This document shows positions 56,201 through 63,985 of a stretch of 64,000 nt of DNA, piece by piece (the first letter of the stretch is position 1; each line of letters opens with the position of its first letter). The position numbers and the translations under genes were made by a program. Origin of the DNA: Niastella sp. (GTDB lineage: Bacteria > Bacteroidota > Bacteroidia > Chitinophagales > Chitinophagaceae); NCBI GenBank assembly GCA_016710595.1, contig JADJVM010000003.1, positions 310,001 through 374,000 of the forward strand. The letters run 5' to 3'. The notes beneath the pieces are model-generated. The model did no database searches and had not been told where the DNA came from. It saw nothing but the letters and a program-made list of their open reading frames with translations.

Positions 56201-58795
56201 TCAGATAAAACAAAGTATAATGTGGGCGATCAGGTAAACCTTACAATACCGGCCAGTAAAGGGGGACGTATGCTCGTAAGTATTGAAACAGGATCCAAAG
56301 TATTAAAAACATTTTGGCAAAAAACAGAACAGGGAAATAATAATGTGAGCTTTAAAGCAGAATCGGGTATGGCTCCCAATATTTATGCTACGGTAAGTTT
56401 AATACAACCACATGCACAAACCATAAATGATTTACCTATTCGTATGTATGGTTCCATTCCTATTGTTATTGAAGACCCCAATACTTTACTTCATCCGCAA
56501 CTCAATATGCCGGCCACCATCAAGCCGGAACAAAATGTATCATTTACCGTAAGCGAACAACAGGGTAAAGAAATGACTTATAGTGTAGCCATTGTAGATG
56601 AAGGATTGCTGGACCTTACGCATTATAAAACACCCGATCCGCACGGTGCATTTTATGGCAGGGAAGCTTTGGGTGTAAAAAGTTTCGATTTATATGATTA
56701 TGTTATTGGCGCATGGGGTGGCGGACTTGAACGCATACTTACCATTGGTGGTGATGATGACGCAGGGCCTGTAAAACAAAAAAAAGCAAACCGGTTTAAG
56801 CCGGTTGTAAAATACCTGGGGCCCTTCCATTTAAATAAAGGCCAAAAACAAACGCATCAATTTATCTTACCGCAATACATTGGTTCCGTAAAGGCAATGC
56901 TGGTAGCTGCTCATGAAGGAAGTTATGGTAGTACTGAAAAAAATATTGCGGTTAAAAAGCCACTCATGCTGTTGGCAACCTTGCCCAGGGTATTGGGGCC
57001 GGGAGAAACCATAAAACTCCCTGTTACTGTTTTTGCCATGGAAAATAATATCAGGCAGGTAGCCGTTTCTTTGCAGGCTAATCCTTTCCTGGAAATCGTA
57101 GGAGCTAATTCGCAAAATGTAACATTTGATTCACCGGGAGAAAAAGTTGTTTATTTTGATGTAAAAGTAAAACCCGATATCGGTATTGCTAAAGTAAAAG
57201 TAATGGCCCGCTCGGGTACCGAAAAAGCAGATTATGATGTGGAATTGGATGTCCGCAATCCCAATCCCCCGGTAACGTCTGTTACTCAATATAGCCTTGC
57301 CCCGGGTCAACAGTGGAATACGATGGCCACACCCATTGGTTTAGCGGCCACAAGTACAGCCATGCTGGAAATATCAAGTCTTCCTAATTTAGATCTTCAA
57401 AAAAGACTTGATTTTTTAATACAATATCCGCATGGATGTATCGAGCAGACAACCTCTGGCGTATTTCCGCAGTTGGTATTAAATCAATTGAGCGAATTAG
57501 ATAATAATCAAAAAGCCTCTATAGATAAAAATGTAAAAGCCGGTATCAGCCGTATTGTAAATATGCAACGGCCCGATGGTGGCTTTGGATATTGGCCCGG
57601 CGCATCTGAATCGGATGATTGGGGAAGCAGTTATGCCGGTCACTTTTTAACACAAGCACAAAAAGCCGGGTATGCTGTTAGCGATTATGTTTTACAACAA
57701 TGGAAAAATTATCAACGGGGCAAGGCCAATGCATGGCAACCTTCTACCCGCAATTTTTATGGTGGTGACCTTTTACAGGCTTACCGTTTATATACCATGG
57801 CACTTTCGGGTGCACCTGCATTGGGTGCTATGAACCGGCTTAAAGAATTCAAATATATATCTCCCGAAGCAAAATGGAGACTGGCTGCCGCATACCAAAT
57901 GACCGGCCAAAATGCTGTGGCATTAAACCTCATTAGCGGCTTGCCTACTACCTTCTCAGAAAGAGAATCACCTGGATATAGCTATGGCTCTAATTTAAGG
58001 GACCAGGCCATGGTATTAGAAACATTAACCTTGCTGGGCCGTAAAGAAAAAGCGCTGGATTTATTGATGAGCATTGCGGCAAAATTATCAAATGATGAAT
58101 GGTACAGTACACAAACCACCGCTTATTGTTTAATCGCTATTGCAAAATATACTGGTAAAAACCCTTCCGGTTCTAAGATTATAGCAACAGCCAATATAGG
58201 AGGGCAAAATACAATCATCAATACCCAGGCTTATATGCGCCGCATTCCAATCTTTGTAAATAAGGGCAATACAAATGTGAACTTACAAAATAAAGGTTCC
58301 AACCAATTGTTTGTTCGTATTGTTACAAATGGTCAGCCATTGTCCGGGGATAGTTTACATGTAAGAAATAATCCTGCTTTACTTATAATATCGGTGAGTT
58401 ACATTACCCAAAATGGAAGTTCGGTTGATGTAAGTAAATTGCAACAAGGCACTGATTTTATTGCGAAAGTGCAAATTAAAAATACAGGTGCCCGGGGTAG
58501 TTATAATAATGTAGCGCTTACACAAATTTTCCCGAGCGGATGGGAAATTTTAAACTCACGCATGACCGGAAGTGAAGGGGCGTTCAATTCTTCATCTTCT
58601 GATTACCAGGATATTCGGGATGATCGGGTTTATACTTATTTTGATATTGGAGAAAAACAAACCCTTACTTATTATATACAACTAAATGCAACCTATCCCG
58701 GAAGGTTCTTTTTGCCCGGTACCTATGCAGAAGCGATGTATGATAATAAAATTACAGCAGGCGTGAATGGTAAATGGGTAGAAGTGAATCCTTAA
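53213..58795 (+). CDS. Bacterial alpha-2-macroglobulin, thioester type
   Basis: 1860 residues from ATG 53213 (a TTG at 53189 is less likely). Lipoprotein signal near IIIVSC (~28-29), then macroglobulin-like domains, a bait region and an alpha-alpha barrel thioester domain. The thioester motif is intact: GCIEQ with Cys1409 and Gln1412. An acidic, Tyr-rich insertion at about 462-520 is unusual. Such proteins trap proteases that enter the periplasm. In many bacteria the gene is paired with pbpC; that partner is absent here. A terminator lies just behind. Confidence 0.93.
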   Translation: MYAAKESRLLKFITTFITFLLCSIIIVSCKKSDKWIEVDPAYSQYIDAYTTGIISKTSPIRIRLAATTGAVHTIGQPVTESLFSFSPAVKGKTIWIDASTIEFKPDEQLTPNQRYEVDFKLAKVSSVPEKYAQFKFNIQTIKPAFAISDEGLRSAGEKNKMKITGVIETADVELGPEVQKILNVSYTGKPLKINWQHNEATKMHYYTINDIPRQAKETNLVISWNGAPMKIDQKGEKEIPVPAIGDFKVLNVVGINEDQQYASVQFSDPLDAAQDLTGLISISNQSDVSFTINGSEVKVFTGGKLNGSYTVNINEGIKNAWGDVLDKGFVGNVNFETVLPSVSIQGKGNILPNSGRLILPFESINLSAVDISIIKIYENNIPSFLQQNTLGGDNELRRVARPVVQKTLRLDDDKTLDLHKHQHFSLDIDKFLKTEPGALYRVTIGFRPEYSLYQSMDTIRKDENNEDEYEDDYSYATNRGVDDDEEFWNRYDTYYPYGYNWQRRDDPASRSYYNKDRWASRNIMASNLGLTAKRDNANGLSVAVSNILTTDPMSGIELEVLDYQLSIVGKGRSGSDGFANIQLKRKPYLLIAKNGTERGYLRLDDGSSLPLSRFDVGGEEVKNGLKGFVFGERGVWRPGDTLFINCIIEDKDKKLPADHPVEFSLYTPKGQLYKQSVQMNATDGFYLFKTNTDQDAQTGNWLARIKVGGAVFEKNIKIETVMPNRLKINLDFGKDALLGVGSNNEGKLNVKWLFGTPAKSLKAKIDATLTPKKNGFSSFPDYTFYNPTADFSTRETTIFDGTLDDEGNATIKPGFSKDNAAPGMLNANLLVKVFEPGGSFSVDNMNVAYSPYSSYAGLQLPKGAQPFNYLYTGKKHTAQIVNTDSKGKLIPGNAQMQVSFYRIQWRWWWDDGGDNLSNFTQSSYNKLIKKDTVTLNNGKGQWSFSVPDEDWGRYLILVQDMKSSHITGEAFYIDNDYWQSRQGEDDQGAASMLSFTSDKTKYNVGDQVNLTIPASKGGRMLVSIETGSKVLKTFWQKTEQGNNNVSFKAESGMAPNIYATVSLIQPHAQTINDLPIRMYGSIPIVIEDPNTLLHPQLNMPATIKPEQNVSFTVSEQQGKEMTYSVAIVDEGLLDLTHYKTPDPHGAFYGREALGVKSFDLYDYVIGAWGGGLERILTIGGDDDAGPVKQKKANRFKPVVKYLGPFHLNKGQKQTHQFILPQYIGSVKAMLVAAHEGSYGSTEKNIAVKKPLMLLATLPRVLGPGETIKLPVTVFAMENNIRQVAVSLQANPFLEIVGANSQNVTFDSPGEKVVYFDVKVKPDIGIAKVKVMARSGTEKADYDVELDVRNPNPPVTSVTQYSLAPGQQWNTMATPIGLAATSTAMLEISSLPNLDLQKRLDFLIQYPHGCIEQTTSGVFPQLVLNQLSELDNNQKASIDKNVKAGISRIVNMQRPDGGFGYWPGASESDDWGSSYAGHFLTQAQKAGYAVSDYVLQQWKNYQRGKANAWQPSTRNFYGGDLLQAYRLYTMALSGAPALGAMNRLKEFKYISPEAKWRLAAAYQMTGQNAVALNLISGLPTTFSERESPGYSYGSNLRDQAMVLETLTLLGRKEKALDLLMSIAAKLSNDEWYSTQTTAYCLIAIAKYTGKNPSGSKIIATANIGGQNTIINTQAYMRRIPIFVNKGNTNVNLQNKGSNQLFVRIVTNGQPLSGDSLHVRNNPALLIISVSYITQNGSSVDVSKLQQGTDFIAKVQIKNTGARGSYNNVALTQIFPSGWEILNSRMTGSEGAFNSSSSDYQDIRDDRVYTYFDIGEKQTLTYYIQLNATYPGRFFLPGTYAEAMYDNKITAGVNGKWVEVNP

Positions 58796-58805
58796 TATGT
58801 ACTGT

Positions 58806-58837
58806 AAAAAAGCCGGGGCCCGGGTTCCCGGTTTTTT
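58806..58837 (+). terminator. Terminator after the alpha-2-macroglobulin gene
   Basis: A GC stem (CCGGG/CCCGG) flanked by A and T runs, with TTTTTT following. It separates this gene from the paa operon. Confidence 0.8.
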
Positions 58838-58855
58838 ATATTAGGGCGGTTGAAT

Positions 58856-58886
58856 TTTGCAGTAAAACTAATAAGTGTTAGTTTTG
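58856..58886 (+). promoter_or_regulatory. Promoter of the paa operon (TTTG-N19-TAGTTTTG)
   Basis: TTTG at 58856-58859, 19 bases, then TAGTTTTG at 58879-58886, a perfect match to the Bacteroidota consensus. The -7 box ends 8 bases before the TetR start codon, so the leader would be only a few bases. An operator-like palindrome covers the spacer and -7 box. Confidence 0.65.
58864..58885. promoter_or_regulatory. Palindromic operator overlapping the paa promoter
   Basis: AAAACTAA and TTAGTTTT are perfect reverse complements around a 6-base centre (TAAGTG). TetR-family repressors bind palindromes of about this length. It lies between the -33 box and the end of the -7 box, so binding would block RNA polymerase; autoregulation by the TetR gene just downstream is the simplest reading. 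Confidence 0.65.
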
Positions 58887-58894
58887 TAGATACG

Positions 58895-59482
58895 ATGCCC
58901 CGCATACCAGAACCTCAAAACGGAACCCGGCAACAGGCCATATTAAACCAGGCCTCAGCGCTTTATAGAACCCGGGGTTACAAAGCAACTTCCATGCGGG
59001 AACTGGCTGCGGCATTACACATTCAGGCGCCAAGCCTTTACAATCATTTTAAAAGTAAAGAGGCGCTGTTGCAGGCAATTTGTTTTTCCATTGCTGGTAA
59101 GTTTACGGCAGGTATCAGTGCGGCGGAAAATGCAACTGGTAACTTAAAAAAGATAGAATCTGTTATTCAAAACCATATCCGTTTAATGCTGGAAGAACCC
59201 GATGCTGTATATGTTGCAAACCATGAATGGAGAAATTTAAACGAACCGGTATTGTCGCTTTTTATGAAGCAGCGGCGTAATTATGAAAAACGGTTATTAA
59301 AAATAATTGAGACTGGAATTCAAAAAAAAGAATTTAAAAATACCAATGCCTATATTAGTACATTAACTGTTTTATCTTCTGTAAGAGTGCTGGAACTTGG
59401 CCAGGTGCAAAATAAGTTTACCCACAAAAAAGATTTAGAACAAACCCTGCTAACCATATTATTATACGGATTAAAAAAATAA
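58895..59482 (+). CDS. TetR-family repressor, PaaR-like
   Basis: 195 residues from ATG 58895 (an upstream in-frame ATG at 58850 would precede the promoter). The N-terminal helix-turn-helix domain spans ~12-58 (SMRELAAALHIQAPSLYNHFKSKEALL); the C-terminal ligand domain is variable. It sits 2 bases before paaE in the same operon, and the palindrome over its own promoter suggests autoregulation. By analogy with PaaR-type regulators the inducer would be phenylacetyl-CoA; this is inference. Confidence 0.85.
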   Translation: MPRIPEPQNGTRQQAILNQASALYRTRGYKATSMRELAAALHIQAPSLYNHFKSKEALLQAICFSIAGKFTAGISAAENATGNLKKIESVIQNHIRLMLEEPDAVYVANHEWRNLNEPVLSLFMKQRRNYEKRLLKIIETGIQKKEFKNTNAYISTLTVLSSVRVLELGQVQNKFTHKKDLEQTLLTILLYGLKK

Positions 59483-59484
59483 AA

Positions 59485-60561
59485 ATGGCGGTACACTTTC
59501 ACCCACTTAAAGTAAAAAAAATTATAAAAGAAACACCAGAATGTGTATCCGTTAGTTTTTTTGTACCCGATGATTTAAAAACAATATTCAGGTACGAGCA
59601 TGGGCAAAATATAGCGATCCGTAAATTGATGGATAGTGAGGAAATACGGCGCAATTATTCTATATGTGCCGCCCCTCATGAAAATGAATTGAAAGTGGCT
59701 ATCAAAAAGGTAGAGGGCGGATTATTTTCAGGGTTTGCCAATGAGAATTTAAAAGAAGGAGACGAGTTGGAAGTTTTACCTCCCACAGGTAAATTTAATA
59801 CAGCTTTGGATGCTACCCAAAAAAGATCATATCTTGCTTTTGCAGCAGGTAGTGGGATTACGCCGGTTATTTCTATTATAAAATCTACCTTACAAATAGA
59901 ACCAAAGAGTAATTTTACATTGGTTTATGGCAACAAATCATTGGCGTCTGTAATCTTTTTCGAAGAACTGGAAGGCCTTAAAAATAAATACCTCAATCGC
60001 TTCCAATTGATCAATATCTTAAGCCGGGAACAAACAGAAGTGGCGCTTAATTTTGGGCGCATCAACAAAGAAAAATTAAGCGCATTAAGTAAACTTATTA
60101 ATTATAATAGTATTGATGAATTTTTTGTGTGTGGCCCCGAGCAAATGATATTTACCGTAAAAGATTTTTTATTGGAAAATAAAATTGATGTAAAGAAAAT
60201 ACATTATGAACTCTTTACTACCCCCGGTGAAAAAATTATTAAACAAACAGCAAAACCGACCGCTAAACCAACAGGCCCGCAAAGCCATATCACCGTAAAA
60301 TTAGATGGCCGTAGTTTTAGTTTTTATTTAAGCACAAATGGCGAAAGTATTTTAGATGCTGCCTTAAAGCAGGGAGCCGATTTACCCTATGCCTGTAAAG
60401 GAGGTGTATGTTGCACTTGCAAAGCAAAGCTGATGCAGGGGCAGGTAAAAATGGATGAAAACTGGGGGCTTGAAGATGAAGAAGTGGAACAGGGATATAT
60501 TCTCACTTGCCAAAGTCATCCTATATCCGGCGATATTGTGGTGGACTTCGATATAAAATAA
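59485..60561 (+). CDS. paaE: Phenylacetyl-CoA epoxidase reductase PaaE
   Basis: 358 residues: an FAD-binding ferredoxin-reductase domain (~5-105, RRNYSICAAP), an NAD(P)-binding domain (~110-240, AAGSGITPVISII and VCGPEQM) and a C-terminal plant-type [2Fe-2S] domain (~268-358). The cluster cysteines are in CKGGVCCTC and the later LTCQSH. It passes electrons from NADPH to the PaaA/PaaC oxygenase. A Lys/Thr/Pro linker (~250-265) joins the Fe-S domain. It precedes paaA, whereas in E. coli paaE comes last. Confidence 0.95.
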   Translation: MAVHFHPLKVKKIIKETPECVSVSFFVPDDLKTIFRYEHGQNIAIRKLMDSEEIRRNYSICAAPHENELKVAIKKVEGGLFSGFANENLKEGDELEVLPPTGKFNTALDATQKRSYLAFAAGSGITPVISIIKSTLQIEPKSNFTLVYGNKSLASVIFFEELEGLKNKYLNRFQLINILSREQTEVALNFGRINKEKLSALSKLINYNSIDEFFVCGPEQMIFTVKDFLLENKIDVKKIHYELFTTPGEKIIKQTAKPTAKPTGPQSHITVKLDGRSFSFYLSTNGESILDAALKQGADLPYACKGGVCCTCKAKLMQGQVKMDENWGLEDEEVEQGYILTCQSHPISGDIVVDFDIK

Positions 60562-60581
60562 TTATTAGCAAAAAAATCAGT

Positions 60582-61532
60582 ATGACAACAATACATCAGT
60601 TTGAAAATGATTTCCAGGATAAGATAGACCAGGAAGCCAAGATTGAACCCAAAGACTGGATGCCCGACGCTTATCGTAAAACAAATCTGCGGCAAATTAG
60701 CCAGCATGCCCATAGCGAGGTAGTAGGTATGTTGCCAGAAGGAAACTGGATAACCCGGGCGCCTTCATTAAAACGAAAAGCAATATTAATTGCAAAAGTG
60801 CAAGACGAAGCGGGGCATGGATTGTACCTCTATTGTGCAGCAGAAACGCTGGGCCAAAGCCGGGAGCAAATGATAGATGATTTGCTTAGCGGTAAAGCAA
60901 AATATTCATCCATCTTTAATTATCCTACGCTTACTTGGGCCGATATGGGAGCTATCGGTTGGTTGGTAGATGGCGCCGCCATTTTAAACCAGGTGATGCT
61001 ATGCCGTACCAGCTATGGACCTTATGCCCGGGCAATGGTTCGTATTTGTAAAGAAGAAAGTTTTCATCAGCGCCAGGGCTTTGAAACATTATTGGTTTTA
61101 AGCAAAGGAACAGCCGCTCAAAAAGAAATGTGCCAGGATGCTATAAACCGCTGGTGGTGGCCCAGCCTCATGATGTTTGGCCCCAAAGACAGTGAGAGCA
61201 CCAATAGCGATCAAAGCATGAAATGGAAAATAAAAAGAAAGAGCAATGATGAACTCCGCCAAAATTTTGTTGATATGATTGCTGAACAAATAAAATTGCT
61301 GGGCATGACGCTTCCCGATCCACACTTAAAATGGAATGAACAAAAAAAATCTTATGATTTTGGTGAAATAAACTGGGAAGAGTTTTGGAATGTGGTAAAA
61401 GGAAATGGCCCTTGTAATAAAGAAAGGATTGATGCCCGGATAAAAGCGCATGAACAAGGCGCCTGGGTAAGAGAAGCCGCATTGGCGTATGCTGAAAAAA
61501 AGAATAAAATAAAAACAGTTAGCGCCGCATAA
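60582..61532 (+). CDS. paaA: Phenylacetyl-CoA epoxidase catalytic subunit PaaA
   Basis: 316 residues from ATG 60582 (a frame reaching back to 60507 overlaps paaE and is rejected). Ferritin-like diiron oxygenase with ligand motifs QDEAGHG (~75) and CKEESFHQ (~158). Family hallmarks such as WMPDAYRKTNLRQISQHAH are also present. It forms the 1,2-epoxide of the phenylacetyl-CoA ring with O2, in complex with PaaB and PaaC. It is 20 bases after paaE. Confidence 0.97.
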   Translation: MTTIHQFENDFQDKIDQEAKIEPKDWMPDAYRKTNLRQISQHAHSEVVGMLPEGNWITRAPSLKRKAILIAKVQDEAGHGLYLYCAAETLGQSREQMIDDLLSGKAKYSSIFNYPTLTWADMGAIGWLVDGAAILNQVMLCRTSYGPYARAMVRICKEESFHQRQGFETLLVLSKGTAAQKEMCQDAINRWWWPSLMMFGPKDSESTNSDQSMKWKIKRKSNDELRQNFVDMIAEQIKLLGMTLPDPHLKWNEQKKSYDFGEINWEEFWNVVKGNGPCNKERIDARIKAHEQGAWVREAALAYAEKKNKIKTVSAA

Positions 61533-61565
61533 AAATATTATCGAATCTTATTTAAAATAAAAAAC

Positions 61566-61934
61566 ATGAATCATCAATTTATAAAAAAGCTGTATTACGG
61601 AGACATTCCTGATGAACCCGGAAGCGGAGCCGCATATATAGCCAAGGCCGACACAGCCGCATGGCCTCTATGGGAAGTTTTTATCCGTAGTAAAAGGGGC
61701 CTTGATCATAAACATGCCGGAAGTTTAAAAGCAGCCGATGCTACCATGGCTATCGAAAACGCCAGGGATGTTTATACCCGCCGGCAGGAAGGTGTGAGTA
61801 TATGGGTGGTAGAAAGTAAAAATATACATGCCAGCAATCCGGATGATGCGGAGAGTTTCTTTGATCCTGCAGAAGATAAAGTGTACCGGCATCCCAGTTT
61901 TTATGAATTGCCCGATGAGGTAAAACACATGTAA
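61566..61934 (+). CDS. paaB: Phenylacetyl-CoA epoxidase subunit PaaB
   Basis: 122 residues. The PaaB hallmark WPLWEVFIRSKRGLDHKHAGSL is present, with VYTRRQEGVSIWVVES following. PaaB is a small non-catalytic subunit that bridges PaaAC dimers. It lies 33 bases after paaA. Confidence 0.95.
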   Translation: MNHQFIKKLYYGDIPDEPGSGAAYIAKADTAAWPLWEVFIRSKRGLDHKHAGSLKAADATMAIENARDVYTRRQEGVSIWVVESKNIHASNPDDAESFFDPAEDKVYRHPSFYELPDEVKHM

Positions 61935-61979
61935 AAAAAGAATGCATAAAAAACGGAAATAACGTAACTGAAACAAATC

Positions 61980-62732
61980 ATGCAACAGATAAATTTCATC
62001 CTATCACTGGCAGACGCTAACCTCATTCTCTCACAGCGTAATGCAGAATGGTGCGGGCATGGCCCCGTTTTAGAACAGGATATTGCCATCACCAATATTA
62101 CACTCGATCTTTTGGGACAGGCCCGTAACTTTTACCAGTACGCTGCCAGCCTGGTTAATCAATCTGGTAATATGCCGGGTAATATCGCTACCGAAGATAG
62201 CCTGGCATACCGCAGAACCGAAAGAGAGTTTAAAAATATTTTGCTTTGTGAATTACCCAAAGGAGATTGGGCTCAAACTGTTTTACGCCAGTTCTTTTAT
62301 AGTGTTTTCTGCAAAGGTTTATATACCCAATTATTACAGGGCCAGGATGCACAACTGTCCGCTATTGCCGAAAAATCTCTGAAAGAAGTTCTTTATCATG
62401 TGCGCTGGAGTGGTGAATGGGTAATGCGCCTGGGCGATGGTACAGCAGAGAGTAACCAACGTATGAAACAAGCGCTTCAATTCCTTTGGCCATATACCGG
62501 CGAAATGTTTATGCCAGCCGGTTTTGAAAATAATGAGATTGATTTGGCAAGTATAAAAAAACAATGGCTATCACAGGTACGCTCCATATTAGAAGAAGCT
62601 ACATTGCAACTGCCCGCCGGGAATATATTTATGCAAAGTGGTGGCAAAAAAGGAATACATACAGAACACATGGGTTTCCTATTGGCAGAAATGCAATACC
62701 TGCAACGAATGTACCCTGATGCAAACTGGTAA
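61980..62732 (+). CDS. paaC: Phenylacetyl-CoA epoxidase structural subunit PaaC
   Basis: 250 residues of the ferritin-like fold with the PaaC start AEWCGHGPVLEQDIAITNI and a central EREFKNILLCELPKGDWA. PaaC pairs with PaaA and stabilises it; it is not itself the diiron catalyst. Its TAA stop overlaps the next ATG by one base (TAATG). Confidence 0.96.
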   Translation: MQQINFILSLADANLILSQRNAEWCGHGPVLEQDIAITNITLDLLGQARNFYQYAASLVNQSGNMPGNIATEDSLAYRRTEREFKNILLCELPKGDWAQTVLRQFFYSVFCKGLYTQLLQGQDAQLSAIAEKSLKEVLYHVRWSGEWVMRLGDGTAESNQRMKQALQFLWPYTGEMFMPAGFENNEIDLASIKKQWLSQVRSILEEATLQLPAGNIFMQSGGKKGIHTEHMGFLLAEMQYLQRMYPDANW

Positions 62733-63247
62733 TGATGCAAAAACAAACATTAGATATTAAACAAGAAGAAAAAAAAGTGTGGGATTTACTGGCTCATATT
62801 ACCGATCCTGAAGTACCTGTACTTACGATACTGGACCTCGGTATTGTACGAGCCGTAAATATAGCACCCCATACGCTTGAAATTGTAATTACTCCTACCT
62901 ATTCCGGCTGCCCGGCGATGGATATGATTGCAACAAATATCCGTATGGAATTATTGGCAGCCGGGTATCAAAACATACAAATAACCCATGTGCTTTCTCC
63001 TGCATGGACCACCGATTGGATGAGTGAATCCGGGAAAGAAAAATTGAAATCCTACGGTATTGCACCTCCCAATGCCAGGCAACAGGTTTGTAACAATGAT
63101 TTATTTGCACCCCATGAAGCGGTACAATGCCCCCTTTGCAATTCTTATCATACGCACCGGGTAAGTGAGTTTGGCTCTACCGCTTGTAAGGCTTTATACC
63201 AATGTGATGCTTGTAAAGAACCTTTCGATTATTTTAAATGCCATTAA
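62732..63247 (+). CDS. paaD: Phenylacetate degradation protein PaaD
   Basis: 171 residues: a MIP18/DUF59 domain (~10-95, ITDPEVPVLTILDLGIVR and CPAMDM) and a C-terminal zinc-ribbon-like tail with paired cysteines (CPLCNSYHTHR, then CDACKEPFDYFKC). PaaD helps assemble the Fe-S or diiron centre of the epoxidase. Two ATGs (62732, 62735) are possible; the first overlaps the paaC stop. It ends the epoxidase block; ligase, isomerase and ring-opening genes are not in the window. Confidence 0.95.
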   Translation: MMQKQTLDIKQEEKKVWDLLAHITDPEVPVLTILDLGIVRAVNIAPHTLEIVITPTYSGCPAMDMIATNIRMELLAAGYQNIQITHVLSPAWTTDWMSESGKEKLKSYGIAPPNARQQVCNNDLFAPHEAVQCPLCNSYHTHRVSEFGSTACKALYQCDACKEPFDYFKCH

Positions 63248-63323
63248 GAAAAATGGCTGATATCCATCGTTCGATTTTATATTTATAAAATTTCCTTCAT
63301 TAATTTTTGCGTACATTTAATTC

Positions 63324-63965
63324 ATGGATTTTACAGTTTATTTTGAAGGGGCCGCCCAGGTCTTTTTTGCTTTTATCATTGGTGCAATCATTGGAATGGA
63401 AAGGGAATTCAGGAGCAAACCTGCGGGGTTTAGAACCATGATATTAATATGTGTAGGTGCCTGCCTCTATACAATTTTATCAAAAGAAGCAGCCAATGGC
63501 AGTGCCGATCGTATTGCCAGTAATATAGTTACCGGTATAGGTTTTATTGGGGCGGGTGTAATTTTTAAAGAAGGTATTTCTGTAAATGGCCTTACTACGG
63601 CAGCTTTAATATGGGTTACGGCTGCACTGGGTATGGCTATTGGTTATCATAATTACACACTCACCATTGTAGTATCCGTTATTGTAGTAGTGGTGTTATT
63701 TATATTAGAACCCTTGCAACGATTTATTGAGCGGTTTCATAAAGTGAAAGATTATCGGATACGAACCGGGAATTTGGGGATTGCTTTTAAAATGGAATTG
63801 GAAGATTTCTTTAATCGCAATGATTTTGATTTTCGTTGTTTGAAATCAGCTAAGGATAATCAGGATGCAGTATATCTTTATAGGGTAAGTGCACCCGACA
63901 GGAATTATACCCGTGTAGAAGAATACCTGATTGGGCATAAAGATGTAAAAGGGTTTGATGCCTAA
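63324..63965 (+). CDS. MgtC/SapB family membrane protein
   Basis: 213 residues: four to five transmembrane segments (~8-130) with the MgtC signature GMEREFRSKPAGFRTMILI and FIGAGVIFKEG, then a soluble C-terminal region. MgtC proteins affect magnesium adaptation and, in pathogens, F-type ATPase activity; in environmental Bacteroidota the role is unknown. It lies 76 bases after paaD on the same strand and may be a separate unit. Confidence 0.9.
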   Translation: MDFTVYFEGAAQVFFAFIIGAIIGMEREFRSKPAGFRTMILICVGACLYTILSKEAANGSADRIASNIVTGIGFIGAGVIFKEGISVNGLTTAALIWVTAALGMAIGYHNYTLTIVVSVIVVVVLFILEPLQRFIERFHKVKDYRIRTGNLGIAFKMELEDFFNRNDFDFRCLKSAKDNQDAVYLYRVSAPDRNYTRVEEYLIGHKDVKGFDA

Positions 63966-63985
63966 TATTAAAATATAAGTAAAAT

